From Myxococcales bacterium (GTDB taxonomy: Bacteria; Myxococcota_A; Bradymonadia; UBA7976; UBA1532), in assembly GCA_020633435.1 (NCBI GenBank), contig JACKDP010000008.1, positions 310,001 through 374,000 on the forward strand: 64,000 bases of DNA, read 5' to 3'. Position 1 is the stretch's first letter; every line of letters begins with the position of its first letter. The notes under the pieces are model-generated. The model saw only the letters and a list, made by a program, of their open reading frames with translations, ran no database searches and was not told where the DNA came from. This document shows, piece by piece, positions 37,840 through 48,513 of the stretch. The position numbers and the translations under genes were made by a program.

Positions 37840-38657
37840 CGAATGGCCTCCTCGTCGCGTCGAGCCAGCAGGTTCCCAAACGACAAGAACGCCGCGATGG
37901 TCACGACGATGGCGAGGGCCGGGAAGAGCCAGGGCCACGGGGCCTGCCCGGCCAGGTCGCGCGTCTGGGCCACCATGTTGCCCCACGACGGGGACGGCTC
38001 CTGCACGCCGTAGTCGCCGAGGTACGACAGGGCCGTCTCGACGAAGAGCACGTAGCCGAACACGAACGTCGCCTGGCGGATGAGGAGCGGCCGGCACTGC
38101 AGCCAGAGGATGTGGTAGAGCAGGATGCGCGCGGGCGAGAAGCCGTGCGCCACATGGGCCAGGATGTAATCCTCGGAGCCCAGGGCCTCCACCTTGCGGC
38201 GGATGACGGTGGCGATGGCCGGCACGAAGAGCAGGCCCGCCACCCCCGCGATCAGCGTGATCGACGGGTTCATGATGGTGCAGAGCAGGATGATGAAGAC
38301 GAGCCGCGGCAGGGTGTCGAGGAGCTGCAGCCCCCCCAGCACCACCGACCGGCCAATCCCCTGCAGGTAGCCCGCGACGGCGCCGGCGAGGGCGCCGCCG
38401 ATCACGGCGATGGCCGCCGCCAGCAGCCCGGGCAGGAAGAACGCCTCGGTGCCCTTCACCAGCCGGATGGCCACGTCGCGGCCCTGGCCGTCGGTGCCGA
38501 AGACGTGCGCCCACGACGGGCCCAGGAGCTGGGCCTCGTAGTCGACGTCGGCCACGGGGTCGTACCCGATGAACGGCGCGATGACGCCGAGCAGCAGGAC
38601 GATGGCCACGATGCCCCCGCTGATGCGCAGCGCGAGCGTCTGCCCCTTACCCCCCAC
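37836..38657 (-). CDS. ABC transporter permease, OppC/DppC type
   Basis: 273 residues from a GTG, overlapping the upstream permease by 11 bases. N-terminal helix, then the family's FGTDGQGRDVAIRLVKGTE block (FGTDxxGRDxxSRL). The EAA loop lies in ALGSEDYILAHVAHGFSPAR, and five or six further helices follow. With the OppB-type partner it forms the membrane channel. Confidence 0.92.
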   Translation of the reverse strand: MGGKGQTLALRISGGIVAIVLLLGVIAPFIGYDPVADVDYEAQLLGPSWAHVFGTDGQGRDVAIRLVKGTEAFFLPGLLAAAIAVIGGALAGAVAGYLQGIGRSVVLGGLQLLDTLPRLVFIILLCTIMNPSITLIAGVAGLLFVPAIATVIRRKVEALGSEDYILAHVAHGFSPARILLYHILWLQCRPLLIRQATFVFGYVLFVETALSYLGDYGVQEPSPSWGNMVAQTRDLAGQAPWPWLFPALAIVVTIAAFLSFGNLLARRDEEAIR

Positions 38658-39621
38658 GGGCCACCTCCCGGGGGTCGATGAGGGCCCGCACCAGGTCAGC
38701 GATGAGGGAGACCACGATGATCGTCGCGGTGAAGAGCACGCTCAGGCCCACCACCATGGGGAAGTCGCGGGCGCGGGAGGCCTCCAGGAGCACGTAGCCA
38801 GCGCCATCGAGCGTGAAGATGTACTCCACGATGACGACGCTCCCCAGCACCAGCGGCAGCCGGGCCGAGAAGCCCGACAGCACGGGCACCACCAGGTTGC
38901 GGGCGATGTGCCCCACCGTCCGGGCGCCCTTGGCGCGCACCGCCGTGATGAACTGGGCCTGCTTCAGGCTCAGCAGCTCCGCGCGCAGCGTGTTGAACCA
39001 GTCCATGAACAGGCCGTCGCCCGCCAGCATCGCGAAGCCCGCGAAGACGTAGGGCATCAGCGACTCGGAGTAGATGGGGATGGGGAACCAGGGGGGCGTC
39101 TCGTAGCCCCCCTGCTCCACGAAGGCTTGCACGAACCAGTTCATGCCCTGCGCGAAGAGCACCGCCACCACGAACGATGGGGCCGCGGTGAGCACGTAGG
39201 CGGGCGCCGTCAGCACTTGCTGCCGTGGCCCTGGCTCGCCGAGCAGGATGGCCAGCCCCAGGCCGAGGACGAGGGCGGCCAGCAGCGTCAGGCCCGAGAG
39301 GAGCACCGTGCGCTTGAAGGCCGGCAGGGCCACGGCCATGACCGACTCACCGGGCGAGAAGACGAGAGACTCCCCGAAGTCGCCCACGGCCGAGCGGGCC
39401 AGCCAGGCGAAGTAGCCGGTCACGGGATCGCGATCGAGGCCGAACTCGGCCGCGAGCTGGGCCTTCACCTCGGGGGGCGTCCCCATCGGGCTGATCGCAT
39501 CTACCGCGTCGCCCGGCGCGAGCCGAACGGTCATGTAGATGATGAAGCTGGCGCCGATGAGCAGCCCCGCGCTCCCCGCCAGCCGCCGAAGCGCGGCGAG
39601 GATCAGGGGCACCGCCCTCAT
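38647..39621 (-). CDS. ABC transporter permease, OppB/DppB type
   Basis: 324 residues. First helix then VRLAPGDAVDAISP, the typical DppB signature (RLxPGDP). The EAA loop is near SLKQAQFITAVRAKGAR, followed by the ARNLVVPVLSGFSARLPLVLG region and the terminal helix. It has about six transmembrane segments. Its gene lies 37 bases after the substrate-binding protein gene. Confidence 0.92.
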   Translation of the reverse strand: MRAVPLILAALRRLAGSAGLLIGASFIIYMTVRLAPGDAVDAISPMGTPPEVKAQLAAEFGLDRDPVTGYFAWLARSAVGDFGESLVFSPGESVMAVALPAFKRTVLLSGLTLLAALVLGLGLAILLGEPGPRQQVLTAPAYVLTAAPSFVVAVLFAQGMNWFVQAFVEQGGYETPPWFPIPIYSESLMPYVFAGFAMLAGDGLFMDWFNTLRAELLSLKQAQFITAVRAKGARTVGHIARNLVVPVLSGFSARLPLVLGSVVIVEYIFTLDGAGYVLLEASRARDFPMVVGLSVLFTATIIVVSLIADLVRALIDPREVARGG

Positions 39622-39658
39622 GGCGTCCGCCGGTCAGCCAGGGGGGTGCGCCACCGGT

Positions 39659-41203
39659 TCAAGGGCGCAGCTCCCACTCATGGAAGGAGGTGAAGTAGTA
39701 GTAGGGCTGGATGAAGACGCCCGCGAGCTTCTTGCTCAGGCCCGAGTAGACGTCCAGCGACCACAGGAAGAAGTACGGGAGATCCTCGCTGAGCTTGGCG
39801 TGCAGCTCCTTCATGTACTCCTTGTACTTCTTGTAGTCCTTGGTGGCCTGGGCGGCGTCGAGGATGCCGTCGACGTCCTTGTTGCTGTAGCCGATGAAGT
39901 TCATCACGCCGGTGGAGTGGAAGAGCGGGTAGACGTCCTCCACCTCCTCGAAGGACCACACGTTCATCGTGAGGTCGAACGACTTCTTGGTGAAGACCTG
40001 CTCGCGGTAGCGGGCGTGGTCGACGTACTCCGCGTCCACCTGGACGCCGATCTTCTTGAGCTGGGCCTGGATGCCCAGGAAGAGCTCCTGGCCCGAGGCC
40101 AGCTCCTTGTCCATGACGAACTTGAACTTCAGGCGCTGGCGGCCCTTGGTGCGCACGCCGCCCTTCATCTTGTAGCCCGCGTCCTCCAGGAGCTGCCGGG
40201 CCCGCTCCAGGTCGGGCTCACGGGGCTCGACCTGGAAGTTGTAGAACGGGCTCGACTCCGTGAAGGGGCCGCTCAGGGTGTCGCCGCGGCCCAGGTGCGC
40301 CGCCAGCAGCTCCTCGCGGTTGATGGCCAGGGAGATGGCCTCGCGGACGGGCAGGTCCGCCAGGGACTTCTCCTTGTGGTTGTAGGCCATGTACCACCAC
40401 GAGACCGTGTGGTAGGGCTCCAGGACCACCGTGTCGCTGTTCTCGAACAGCGGGATGTTCTTGGGCTGCAGGAAGATGACCGCCTGCACGCCGGCCTTGC
40501 CGCCGGAGTACTGCAGCAGGTTGACCTGCGCGGCCTTGTCCGGCGTGTGCTGCATCATCACCGCGCCGATCTTCGGGTTGCCCCAGTAGCTCGTGTTCGC
40601 GGTCAGCTCCACGCTGCGCAGGCTGAACTTGTCGACCTTGAAGGCGCCGGTGCCGATGGGGCTGCGGGCGAACTTGTCCTTGCGGCTGATGGTGGTGCCG
40701 CTGAAGGCGTGCTTCGGCAGGATCTTGAAGAGGAAGCGCCGCTCCGGCTCGTTCACGGGCCGGTTGAACGTCACCTTCACGCCGTACTGCCCCTGGGCGA
40801 CGGCCTCCTTGATGAAGCTGAACTTGGCCTTGGCGTTGAAGACCGTCTTCGGATCCCGGGCGGCGCGCAGCGTGAACACCACGTCGTCAGCGGAGAAGGG
40901 CGTGCCGTCATGCCAGGTGACGCCCTCCCGCAGCACGAAGCTGATGCCCATCTGGTCGGCGTCGACCTTCCAGGAGGTGGCCAACGCCCCCTCGACGTCG
41001 CCCCGTTTGTTGATGAACACGAGCGGGTCGAAGATGAGCTCCACCATCCGCACCGAGGTCATGTCCTCGGCGAAGAACGGCAGCAGCGAGGTGGGCCGGG
41101 TGTCCTCCGGGTACCGGAAGACCTGGTCATCGGCCAGGGCCGGCGCCACCACGCCAGCGATGGCGCCAAACGCCACGAGGCAGCGAAGCAAACGGTGGTT
41201 CAT
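39659..41203 (-). CDS. ABC transporter substrate-binding protein, family 5
   Basis: 514 residues with a signal peptide ending APALA; there is no lipobox cysteine, so it is probably a free periplasmic protein. SBP_bac_5 blocks are present: LREGVTWHDGTPFSADDVVF near residue 95, GTGAFKVDKF near 175, and the C-terminal YSNKDVDGILDAA. Family members carry peptides, nickel or other small ligands; the ligand here is unknown. It is the fifth gene of the envelope operon. Confidence 0.93.
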   Translation of the reverse strand: MNHRLLRCLVAFGAIAGVVAPALADDQVFRYPEDTRPTSLLPFFAEDMTSVRMVELIFDPLVFINKRGDVEGALATSWKVDADQMGISFVLREGVTWHDGTPFSADDVVFTLRAARDPKTVFNAKAKFSFIKEAVAQGQYGVKVTFNRPVNEPERRFLFKILPKHAFSGTTISRKDKFARSPIGTGAFKVDKFSLRSVELTANTSYWGNPKIGAVMMQHTPDKAAQVNLLQYSGGKAGVQAVIFLQPKNIPLFENSDTVVLEPYHTVSWWYMAYNHKEKSLADLPVREAISLAINREELLAAHLGRGDTLSGPFTESSPFYNFQVEPREPDLERARQLLEDAGYKMKGGVRTKGRQRLKFKFVMDKELASGQELFLGIQAQLKKIGVQVDAEYVDHARYREQVFTKKSFDLTMNVWSFEEVEDVYPLFHSTGVMNFIGYSNKDVDGILDAAQATKDYKKYKEYMKELHAKLSEDLPYFFLWSLDVYSGLSKKLAGVFIQPYYYFTSFHEWELRP

Positions 41204-41245
41204 CGCGATCTTCGACTCCTCGAAGCCAGAACCCGCACGCGCGGG

Positions 41246-42781
41246 CTACTGTCCGGCGGTGGCGCTGCCACCCTGCTCCATGGCCCGCAAACTCAGGAGA
41301 TCCCTCAGCATTTCCCCCGGCCCGGCGGCCGCGGGAAGCTGCTCTCCGAGCCGGGCCAGGTACTTGAGGGCCACCCGGGGGCGACCGATTCCCACATTGT
41401 CTCGCGCCGCCAGCACCAGGGCCGACAGGCTGTTGCGCGCGGAAGGCGAGAACGCGGCGGCCTTGTCCTCGGCCGCCTCTCGCGCCTTCACCGCGATGGA
41501 GGGATCCCCCCCACGACCCATCGCGGCTGCATATCGACGCTGTACCACATCCGCGTGCCGGTCGACGAGTCCGAGCTGCTGCACATCTTGCGCGCCCGCG
41601 GCCCCGGCCCCCAGCGCGGCGACCTCGGCGACCAGGGCGGCCACGTACTCGCCCCGATCCTCGGGGAAGGCGTCGGCGCCGACCGGGCGCCCGGTGAAGG
41701 CGTTGCCCCAGGCCAGGCTGACGCGGTCCGCGATGGTGGCGGGCTTGATGGCCCCCAGCAGCGCCCCGGCCTTCTCGGCCTGGCCCGCCTCGAAGGCGGC
41801 CACGGCGCCCAGCGCCCGGGCCTGGTTCGCGAGCTCGCTGGCGTTGAGCGCGCCGCTGAACAGCGCGAAGGAGAGCGGCAGGTCGGCCGGGGGCGTCGCC
41901 ACCAGGGCCTCGCAGACCGCCAGGGCGTCCGCCGGGCGACCGAGCACGCGCAGCGCCCGCGCCCGGAGCAGCCCCGGCCAGCCAGCGACCTCGCGGACGG
42001 CCTCCTCGGCGATGGCCGCGTACAGCCAGGCCTCGGCGTCCGCCGCGCCCGGATCGCGCAGCACGACCCGGGCGTCGCCGCTGCCCACCTCGAAGTCTGG
42101 GGCCCGGGGATCGAGGGCCTTGAGCCGGCGCTGGGCCTCGCCGATGCGGCCGGCGCCCGCGAGCGCCCGCAGCGCGAGGCGGTGGCCCCACGCCTTCGTC
42201 GCGCCCTCGGGCAGCTCGGCGTCGACGCCCTCCACCCGTCCGGCCAGCAACGCGCCGAGGCCACTGGAGGGATCGGCCAGCGCGAGGCCGAGGGGCATGG
42301 CCGGGCCATCGATGCCCGCCGCCTGGCCGGTCAACCGCGCCTGGATGAACGCGCGCCAGGGGGCCGTGCTGGCCGCCTCGGGGCGCGTCTCCTGGGCCTT
42401 GAGCAGCGCCGGGGTGGCGGCGCGGAGGAGCTCGGCGAGGGCCTGGTAGGCCTCCGCCATCTCGAGCGCCGCCATGGCCTTCGCGATGCGGGCGTCAGCG
42501 TCCGCCGCGCCCTCGAAGGCCTCCAGCGCCGCCTGGGGGCTGCCGGTGAAGAGGTTGCTCCAGCCCGCGTTGGCCCGGGCGAGGGCCAGGAGGGGGGCCG
42601 AGTCCTTCGCCAGGCCGACGAGCCAGCTCTGGCGCGCGGCCTCCCGATCGGCGGTCACGTCGACGGTCGGCTGCGGCTTCTCGCTCTGGACGGCGCCGCC
42701 ATCCTTGCGCTTCGTGCAGCCGGCCTGGACGGCCATGCCCGCAGCGAGGGCCAGGACGAGGGCCCGGGTCGGCCCGCTCAT
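41246..42781 (-). CDS. helical-repeat (TPR-like) lipoprotein
   Basis: 511 residues with a lipobox (VQAGC). Almost the whole mature protein is Ala/Leu-rich helix pairs resembling degenerate TPR or Sel1 repeats. No catalytic motif is visible and I do not recognise the family. It starts four bases after its upstream neighbour and ends 42 bases before the importer's binding protein, suggesting a scaffold for cargo or for the importer. Confidence 0.75.
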   Translation of the reverse strand: MSGPTRALVLALAAGMAVQAGCTKRKDGGAVQSEKPQPTVDVTADREAARQSWLVGLAKDSAPLLALARANAGWSNLFTGSPQAALEAFEGAADADARIAKAMAALEMAEAYQALAELLRAATPALLKAQETRPEAASTAPWRAFIQARLTGQAAGIDGPAMPLGLALADPSSGLGALLAGRVEGVDAELPEGATKAWGHRLALRALAGAGRIGEAQRRLKALDPRAPDFEVGSGDARVVLRDPGAADAEAWLYAAIAEEAVREVAGWPGLLRARALRVLGRPADALAVCEALVATPPADLPLSFALFSGALNASELANQARALGAVAAFEAGQAEKAGALLGAIKPATIADRVSLAWGNAFTGRPVGADAFPEDRGEYVAALVAEVAALGAGAAGAQDVQQLGLVDRHADVVQRRYAAAMGRGGDPSIAVKAREAAEDKAAAFSPSARNSLSALVLAARDNVGIGRPRVALKYLARLGEQLPAAAGPGEMLRDLLSLRAMEQGGSATAGQ

Positions 42782-42785
42782 GAGA

Positions 42786-44726
42786 TCAGAGCTCCACCTT
42801 CTGCTTCAGCTCCTGGAGCTCCTTGATCTTCTTGTCGGCCTTCGCCACGCCGCCCGGATCGGCGCCGCGGTTGAAGGTGCGGTAGCGGTCCCACTTCTCG
42901 ATGGCCTTGTCGACCAGCGTGGCGTTGGCCCCCTTGGGATCGTCGTCGTACTGCCGCAGGAACTCGAACTCGAGGATCTCGGCGTAGAAGCGGTAGGCGT
43001 CCGCCTTCCGGCTCGCGTCCAGGTTGCGCATCTTCTCCTCGACGCGGCGCATGGTCCCCAGCGCCTTGCCGTAGTTCTTGCGCAGCGCGTAGGCCTTCGC
43101 CAGCGACAGCAGGATGGTCGGGTCGTGCTTGTACCGGCCCCGGGACGTCGCGACCTCCAGGCTCTCGGCCTGGCGCTTGTAGTCCTTCAGCGAGAAGTAG
43201 AACTCCGCCAGCAGCCGGTTCGCCTCGTAGTAGCCCGGGTGGGTGCGGTCGATCTGGGCCAGGAAGTCCACGTCGGCCTTCTTGAGCACGCCGCTCTGCC
43301 CCAGCGAGGCGTTGATGCCGTCGAGCCGCTGGGAGATCTCCTCGCGGCTCATGGCCGACGCCGACGGGGCGCCGCCGCCACCGACGGTGGCCTTCACCGC
43401 GATGTCGCTGGGCTTGACCTCGACCTCGCCGTCGTCGATGAGGCCGTCGCCGAGCTTGGCCTCCTCACGGGCCCGCGCGGCCCCACCGCGCGCCACGACG
43501 GCCGGGGCGGCCTCCCGCAGGGGCTCCGCGGCCACGGCGATCGGGGGCTCCACGACCGGGGCGTCCATCACCGGATCGGCCAGCAGCTCGTCGAGCCCCT
43601 CGTCGCGCCTGGGCGCCTCGCGGGCCGGGGCCACGTCGACGACGACGGCCGGCGGCGGATCCTCCGGCTCGGGCTCTCGGCGGGCCTCACGCCGGGGCGC
43701 CGGCGGCGGGTCGAAGAGGTCATCCTCCGGGGGCGGCTCGCGCCGCGCAGGGGGATCACGCCGGGGCGCGGGCACCGGCCGCTCCACGGGGGGATCGCGC
43801 CGGGCCTCCCGGCGCGCAGGCGCGGGCGCGGGATCGAAGATGTCCACCGGCTCCGGCGGCAGGTCGCGCTGCGCGACGGCGACCGGGGTCGTGGCGGGCG
43901 CCGCCGGGGCGTCGGTGATCGGCGCCGCGGCGACGGGCGCGTCCGTCACGGGCGCCGGGGCGTCCGTGTCGGGGGCGATGGGCACCGGGGGCTCCGCCGC
44001 TGCGACGGGCTCGGTGGCCGGCGCCTCCGACGGCGGCGCGTCGGCGGGCGGATCGGCGGGCGCCTCCCCGGCCGGCTCGGCGGCGGCCACGGGCGCGGGC
44101 TCGCCACCCACGGGGCCCTGCCGCACGCTCGTCAGCAGGTAGACCTCTTCGTCCTCCGCGAACTCGCCGTTGTAGATGACCGTCCCGGCCCGGGCCGCGA
44201 ACTTGGCCCCCGGCTCGCCGCGGACGAGCACCAGGGCCTCGCCGCTGGCCCCCGTCTTGCCGACCACCTTGGCGTTCACCGTGACCGGCGTGGCCGCCGC
44301 CTTGGCGTTCACCATGAACAGGTAGTCGCGCTCGGGGCGCTGCAGCGGCGCCGTGAAGTTGAGCTGGAGCGCGCGGCCGCCCGGGTACTTCACCTGGTGG
44401 CGCCAGCGGCTCTGATCGATGTTCGCCGGCACGCTGTAGCCCGGCGGCGCCTCGACGTTGAACGTGAGGAGCTCCCCGTCCTTGGCCGGGTAGCGCCCCT
44501 TGAAGGCCCCGTCCTGGTCGGTGATGCCGAACTTCTTGCCGTTGATGTAGAAGCGCACCATCTCGACGGGCGCCCCCGTCTTGTCGACGGTGCGGACGTG
44601 CAGGATGACCTCCTGCTGCTCCGGCTCGGCCACGGGCTCGGGCGCCTTGTCGCACCCGCCCATGGCCAGGGCAAACGCCAGGAGACCTGCGACCTTGGCG
44701 GGCGCGTGCTGAGCGAACGGGTTCAT
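42786..44726 (-). CDS. lipoprotein with beta domains, long Pro/Ala/Asp linker and C-terminal TPR
   Basis: 646 residues; ATG 44726 has GAGGG upstream, better than ATG 44747. Lipobox MGGC. Residues ~35-190 are two Ig/carboxypeptidase-regulatory-like beta modules (YINGKKFGITDQDGAFKG). Residues ~200-440 are a Pro/Ala/Arg/Asp-rich spacer with repeated DPPPAPRREAR-type units, long enough to span peptidoglycan. The last 200 residues are TPR (YYEANRLLAEFYFSLKDYKR). It looks like an envelope-spanning tether. Confidence 0.78.
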   Translation of the reverse strand: MNPFAQHAPAKVAGLLAFALAMGGCDKAPEPVAEPEQQEVILHVRTVDKTGAPVEMVRFYINGKKFGITDQDGAFKGRYPAKDGELLTFNVEAPPGYSVPANIDQSRWRHQVKYPGGRALQLNFTAPLQRPERDYLFMVNAKAAATPVTVNAKVVGKTGASGEALVLVRGEPGAKFAARAGTVIYNGEFAEDEEVYLLTSVRQGPVGGEPAPVAAAEPAGEAPADPPADAPPSEAPATEPVAAAEPPVPIAPDTDAPAPVTDAPVAAAPITDAPAAPATTPVAVAQRDLPPEPVDIFDPAPAPARREARRDPPVERPVPAPRRDPPARREPPPEDDLFDPPPAPRREARREPEPEDPPPAVVVDVAPAREAPRRDEGLDELLADPVMDAPVVEPPIAVAAEPLREAAPAVVARGGAARAREEAKLGDGLIDDGEVEVKPSDIAVKATVGGGGAPSASAMSREEISQRLDGINASLGQSGVLKKADVDFLAQIDRTHPGYYEANRLLAEFYFSLKDYKRQAESLEVATSRGRYKHDPTILLSLAKAYALRKNYGKALGTMRRVEEKMRNLDASRKADAYRFYAEILEFEFLRQYDDDPKGANATLVDKAIEKWDRYRTFNRGADPGGVAKADKKIKELQELKQKVEL

Positions 44727-44743
44727 CGTCGTCCCTCTCGGTG

Positions 44744-45199
44744 TCACTGCCCGGAAACCGGCACCGACGTCTCACCAGCCGTCACCGGACGCTCGTCGGT
44801 CACCTCCGGCGCGGTCTCCCCGATGTCGGGGGTGCGCGGCTGCATGACGAGGTCGGAGACCTTCGCGGGCCCGTCGTCCTCGACGGTCACCTCGAAGTCG
44901 AGATCCTCAAAGCCGAACTTCCGGACTTTGACCCGGTATACGCCCGGCAGGATGGCTTCGGTCTCACCGAGATCGTTGATGCGCTGCCGCAGCAGGAAAA
45001 AGCCGCGGTTGTTGCTCACGACGACGTCGGTCTCGGGCTCCGTCTGGACCTCGGCCTTGGCCAGCGGCGAGCCACGGTGGTCGACGATGCGCCCCCCGAT
45101 GCTGATGGGGCCGCCGCCGCAGGCGACCAGGGCGGCGAGGGCGGGCACGGCGAGGAGCCACTTGAGCGGCCCCTGGGGCCGCGGCGAGAACGGGCGCAT
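44744..45199 (-). CDS. small lipoprotein with carboxypeptidase-regulatory-like beta domain
   Basis: 151 residues. Lipobox LVAC near residue 27, then one beta-sandwich module (ISIGGRIVDHRGSPLAKAEV ... GVYRVKVRKFGFEDLDFEV) of the CarboxypepD_reg/TonB-plug type. The acidic C-terminal tail is unstructured. The start overlaps the upstream stop (TGATG). No function beyond an envelope structural role can be inferred. Confidence 0.75.
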   Translation of the reverse strand: MRPFSPRPQGPLKWLLAVPALAALVACGGGPISIGGRIVDHRGSPLAKAEVQTEPETDVVVSNNRGFFLLRQRINDLGETEAILPGVYRVKVRKFGFEDLDFEVTVEDDGPAKVSDLVMQPRTPDIGETAPEVTDERPVTAGETSVPVSGQ

Positions 45200-45672
45200 C
45201 AGTTGTCTCCCATCCGCTGGCCGATGACGCGCAGCGCGTACTCCACCGTGCGGTCCCGGGGGTCGAGATCCCGCGCAGCGGCGAGGTGATCATAGGCCTT
45301 GGTGAGCTGGTCGGCCGCCGCGGCGTCCACCGCCTGCGTCACGAGATCGCGGCGCAGCGCCGCCACCTCCGGCATCGCCCCCGAGTCGTCGAGCCGCTTC
45401 TCGATGGCCTTGAGCAGCTCGGGCGCGTCGTTCTGCAGCTTCTGGCTGGTGATGAGCATGTGGGCGCGCGCGAACTTCTTGATGGCCTCGGTGAGCGCCT
45501 CGGGCCGCTTGGAGCCCTTGGCCTTCTCGGCCTTCTTCATCAGGTCGTCCCCGGCGTCCATCATCTCCTTGGCGTCCTCGACGGGGCCGGCGTAGGCCAG
45601 CGAGCCGTGGGCGGCCACGAAGAGCAACGCGAGGCACAGGACCCTGCCAGGGCGAAAAGGCGGTCGGATCAT
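45199..45672 (-). CDS. small periplasmic helical protein, first gene of the envelope operon
   Basis: 157 residues with a signal peptide ending SLAYA. The mature part is charged and helical (AKEMMDAGDDLMKKAEKA, then KAYDHLAAARDLDP), resembling one or two TPR hairpins. Family unknown. It lies 30 bases behind a good promoter and heads the 14-gene run. Confidence 0.75.
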   Translation of the reverse strand: MIRPPFRPGRVLCLALLFVAAHGSLAYAGPVEDAKEMMDAGDDLMKKAEKAKGSKRPEALTEAIKKFARAHMLITSQKLQNDAPELLKAIEKRLDDSGAMPEVAALRRDLVTQAVDAAAADQLTKAYDHLAAARDLDPRDRTVEYALRVIGQRMGDN

Positions 45673-45701
45673 CGCGCAAACCTCGGAAGATACAGTGAAA
45701 G

Positions 45702-45730
45702 ACTACAGCACGTCGGCCTCGGCAAGTCAA
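45702..45730 (-). promoter_or_regulatory. promoter of the envelope ABC operon
   Basis: On the minus strand: TTGACT, a 17-base spacer, TGTAGT, with TGC immediately before the -10 (extended -10 flavour). It is one of the best sigma-70 matches in the window. The first gene starts about 30 bases downstream. No comparable promoter is seen inside the following 17 kb, where genes overlap or nearly touch. Confidence 0.6.
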
Positions 45731-45782
45731 CGCCAGGCCCGGTGGGGAAGCCACCCACGCGAGGCCCCGGCGCCCTCGCCGA

Positions 45783-48371
<2,589 letters not shown>

Positions 48372-48400
48372 CGGGCTCCCGGCGTCGCGCAAGTGGAGGA

Positions 48401-48428
48401 AGTCTAACGGACGCCGGCCCCGCGGCAA
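48401..48428 (-). promoter_or_regulatory. putative promoter of the Ser/Thr kinase gene
   Basis: On the minus strand: TTGCCG, a 16-base spacer and TAGACT, about 30 bases before the kinase ATG. It is back-to-back with the promoter at 48454. Confidence 0.45.
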
Positions 48429-48453
48429 ACCCCATGAGACACCGGGGCGCGCG

Positions 48454-48483
48454 TTGACCGTACAGGCGTGGCGCCCGTAGATT
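48454..48483 (+). promoter_or_regulatory. promoter of the IgGFc-binding lipoprotein gene
   Basis: TTGACC, an 18-base spacer and TAGATT; the GTG start lies 31 bases beyond. It is a strong match for GC-rich DNA. Confidence 0.6.
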
Positions 48484-48513
48484 CTCTGGGCGCCGACAGA
48501 GACGGGAAACGCC

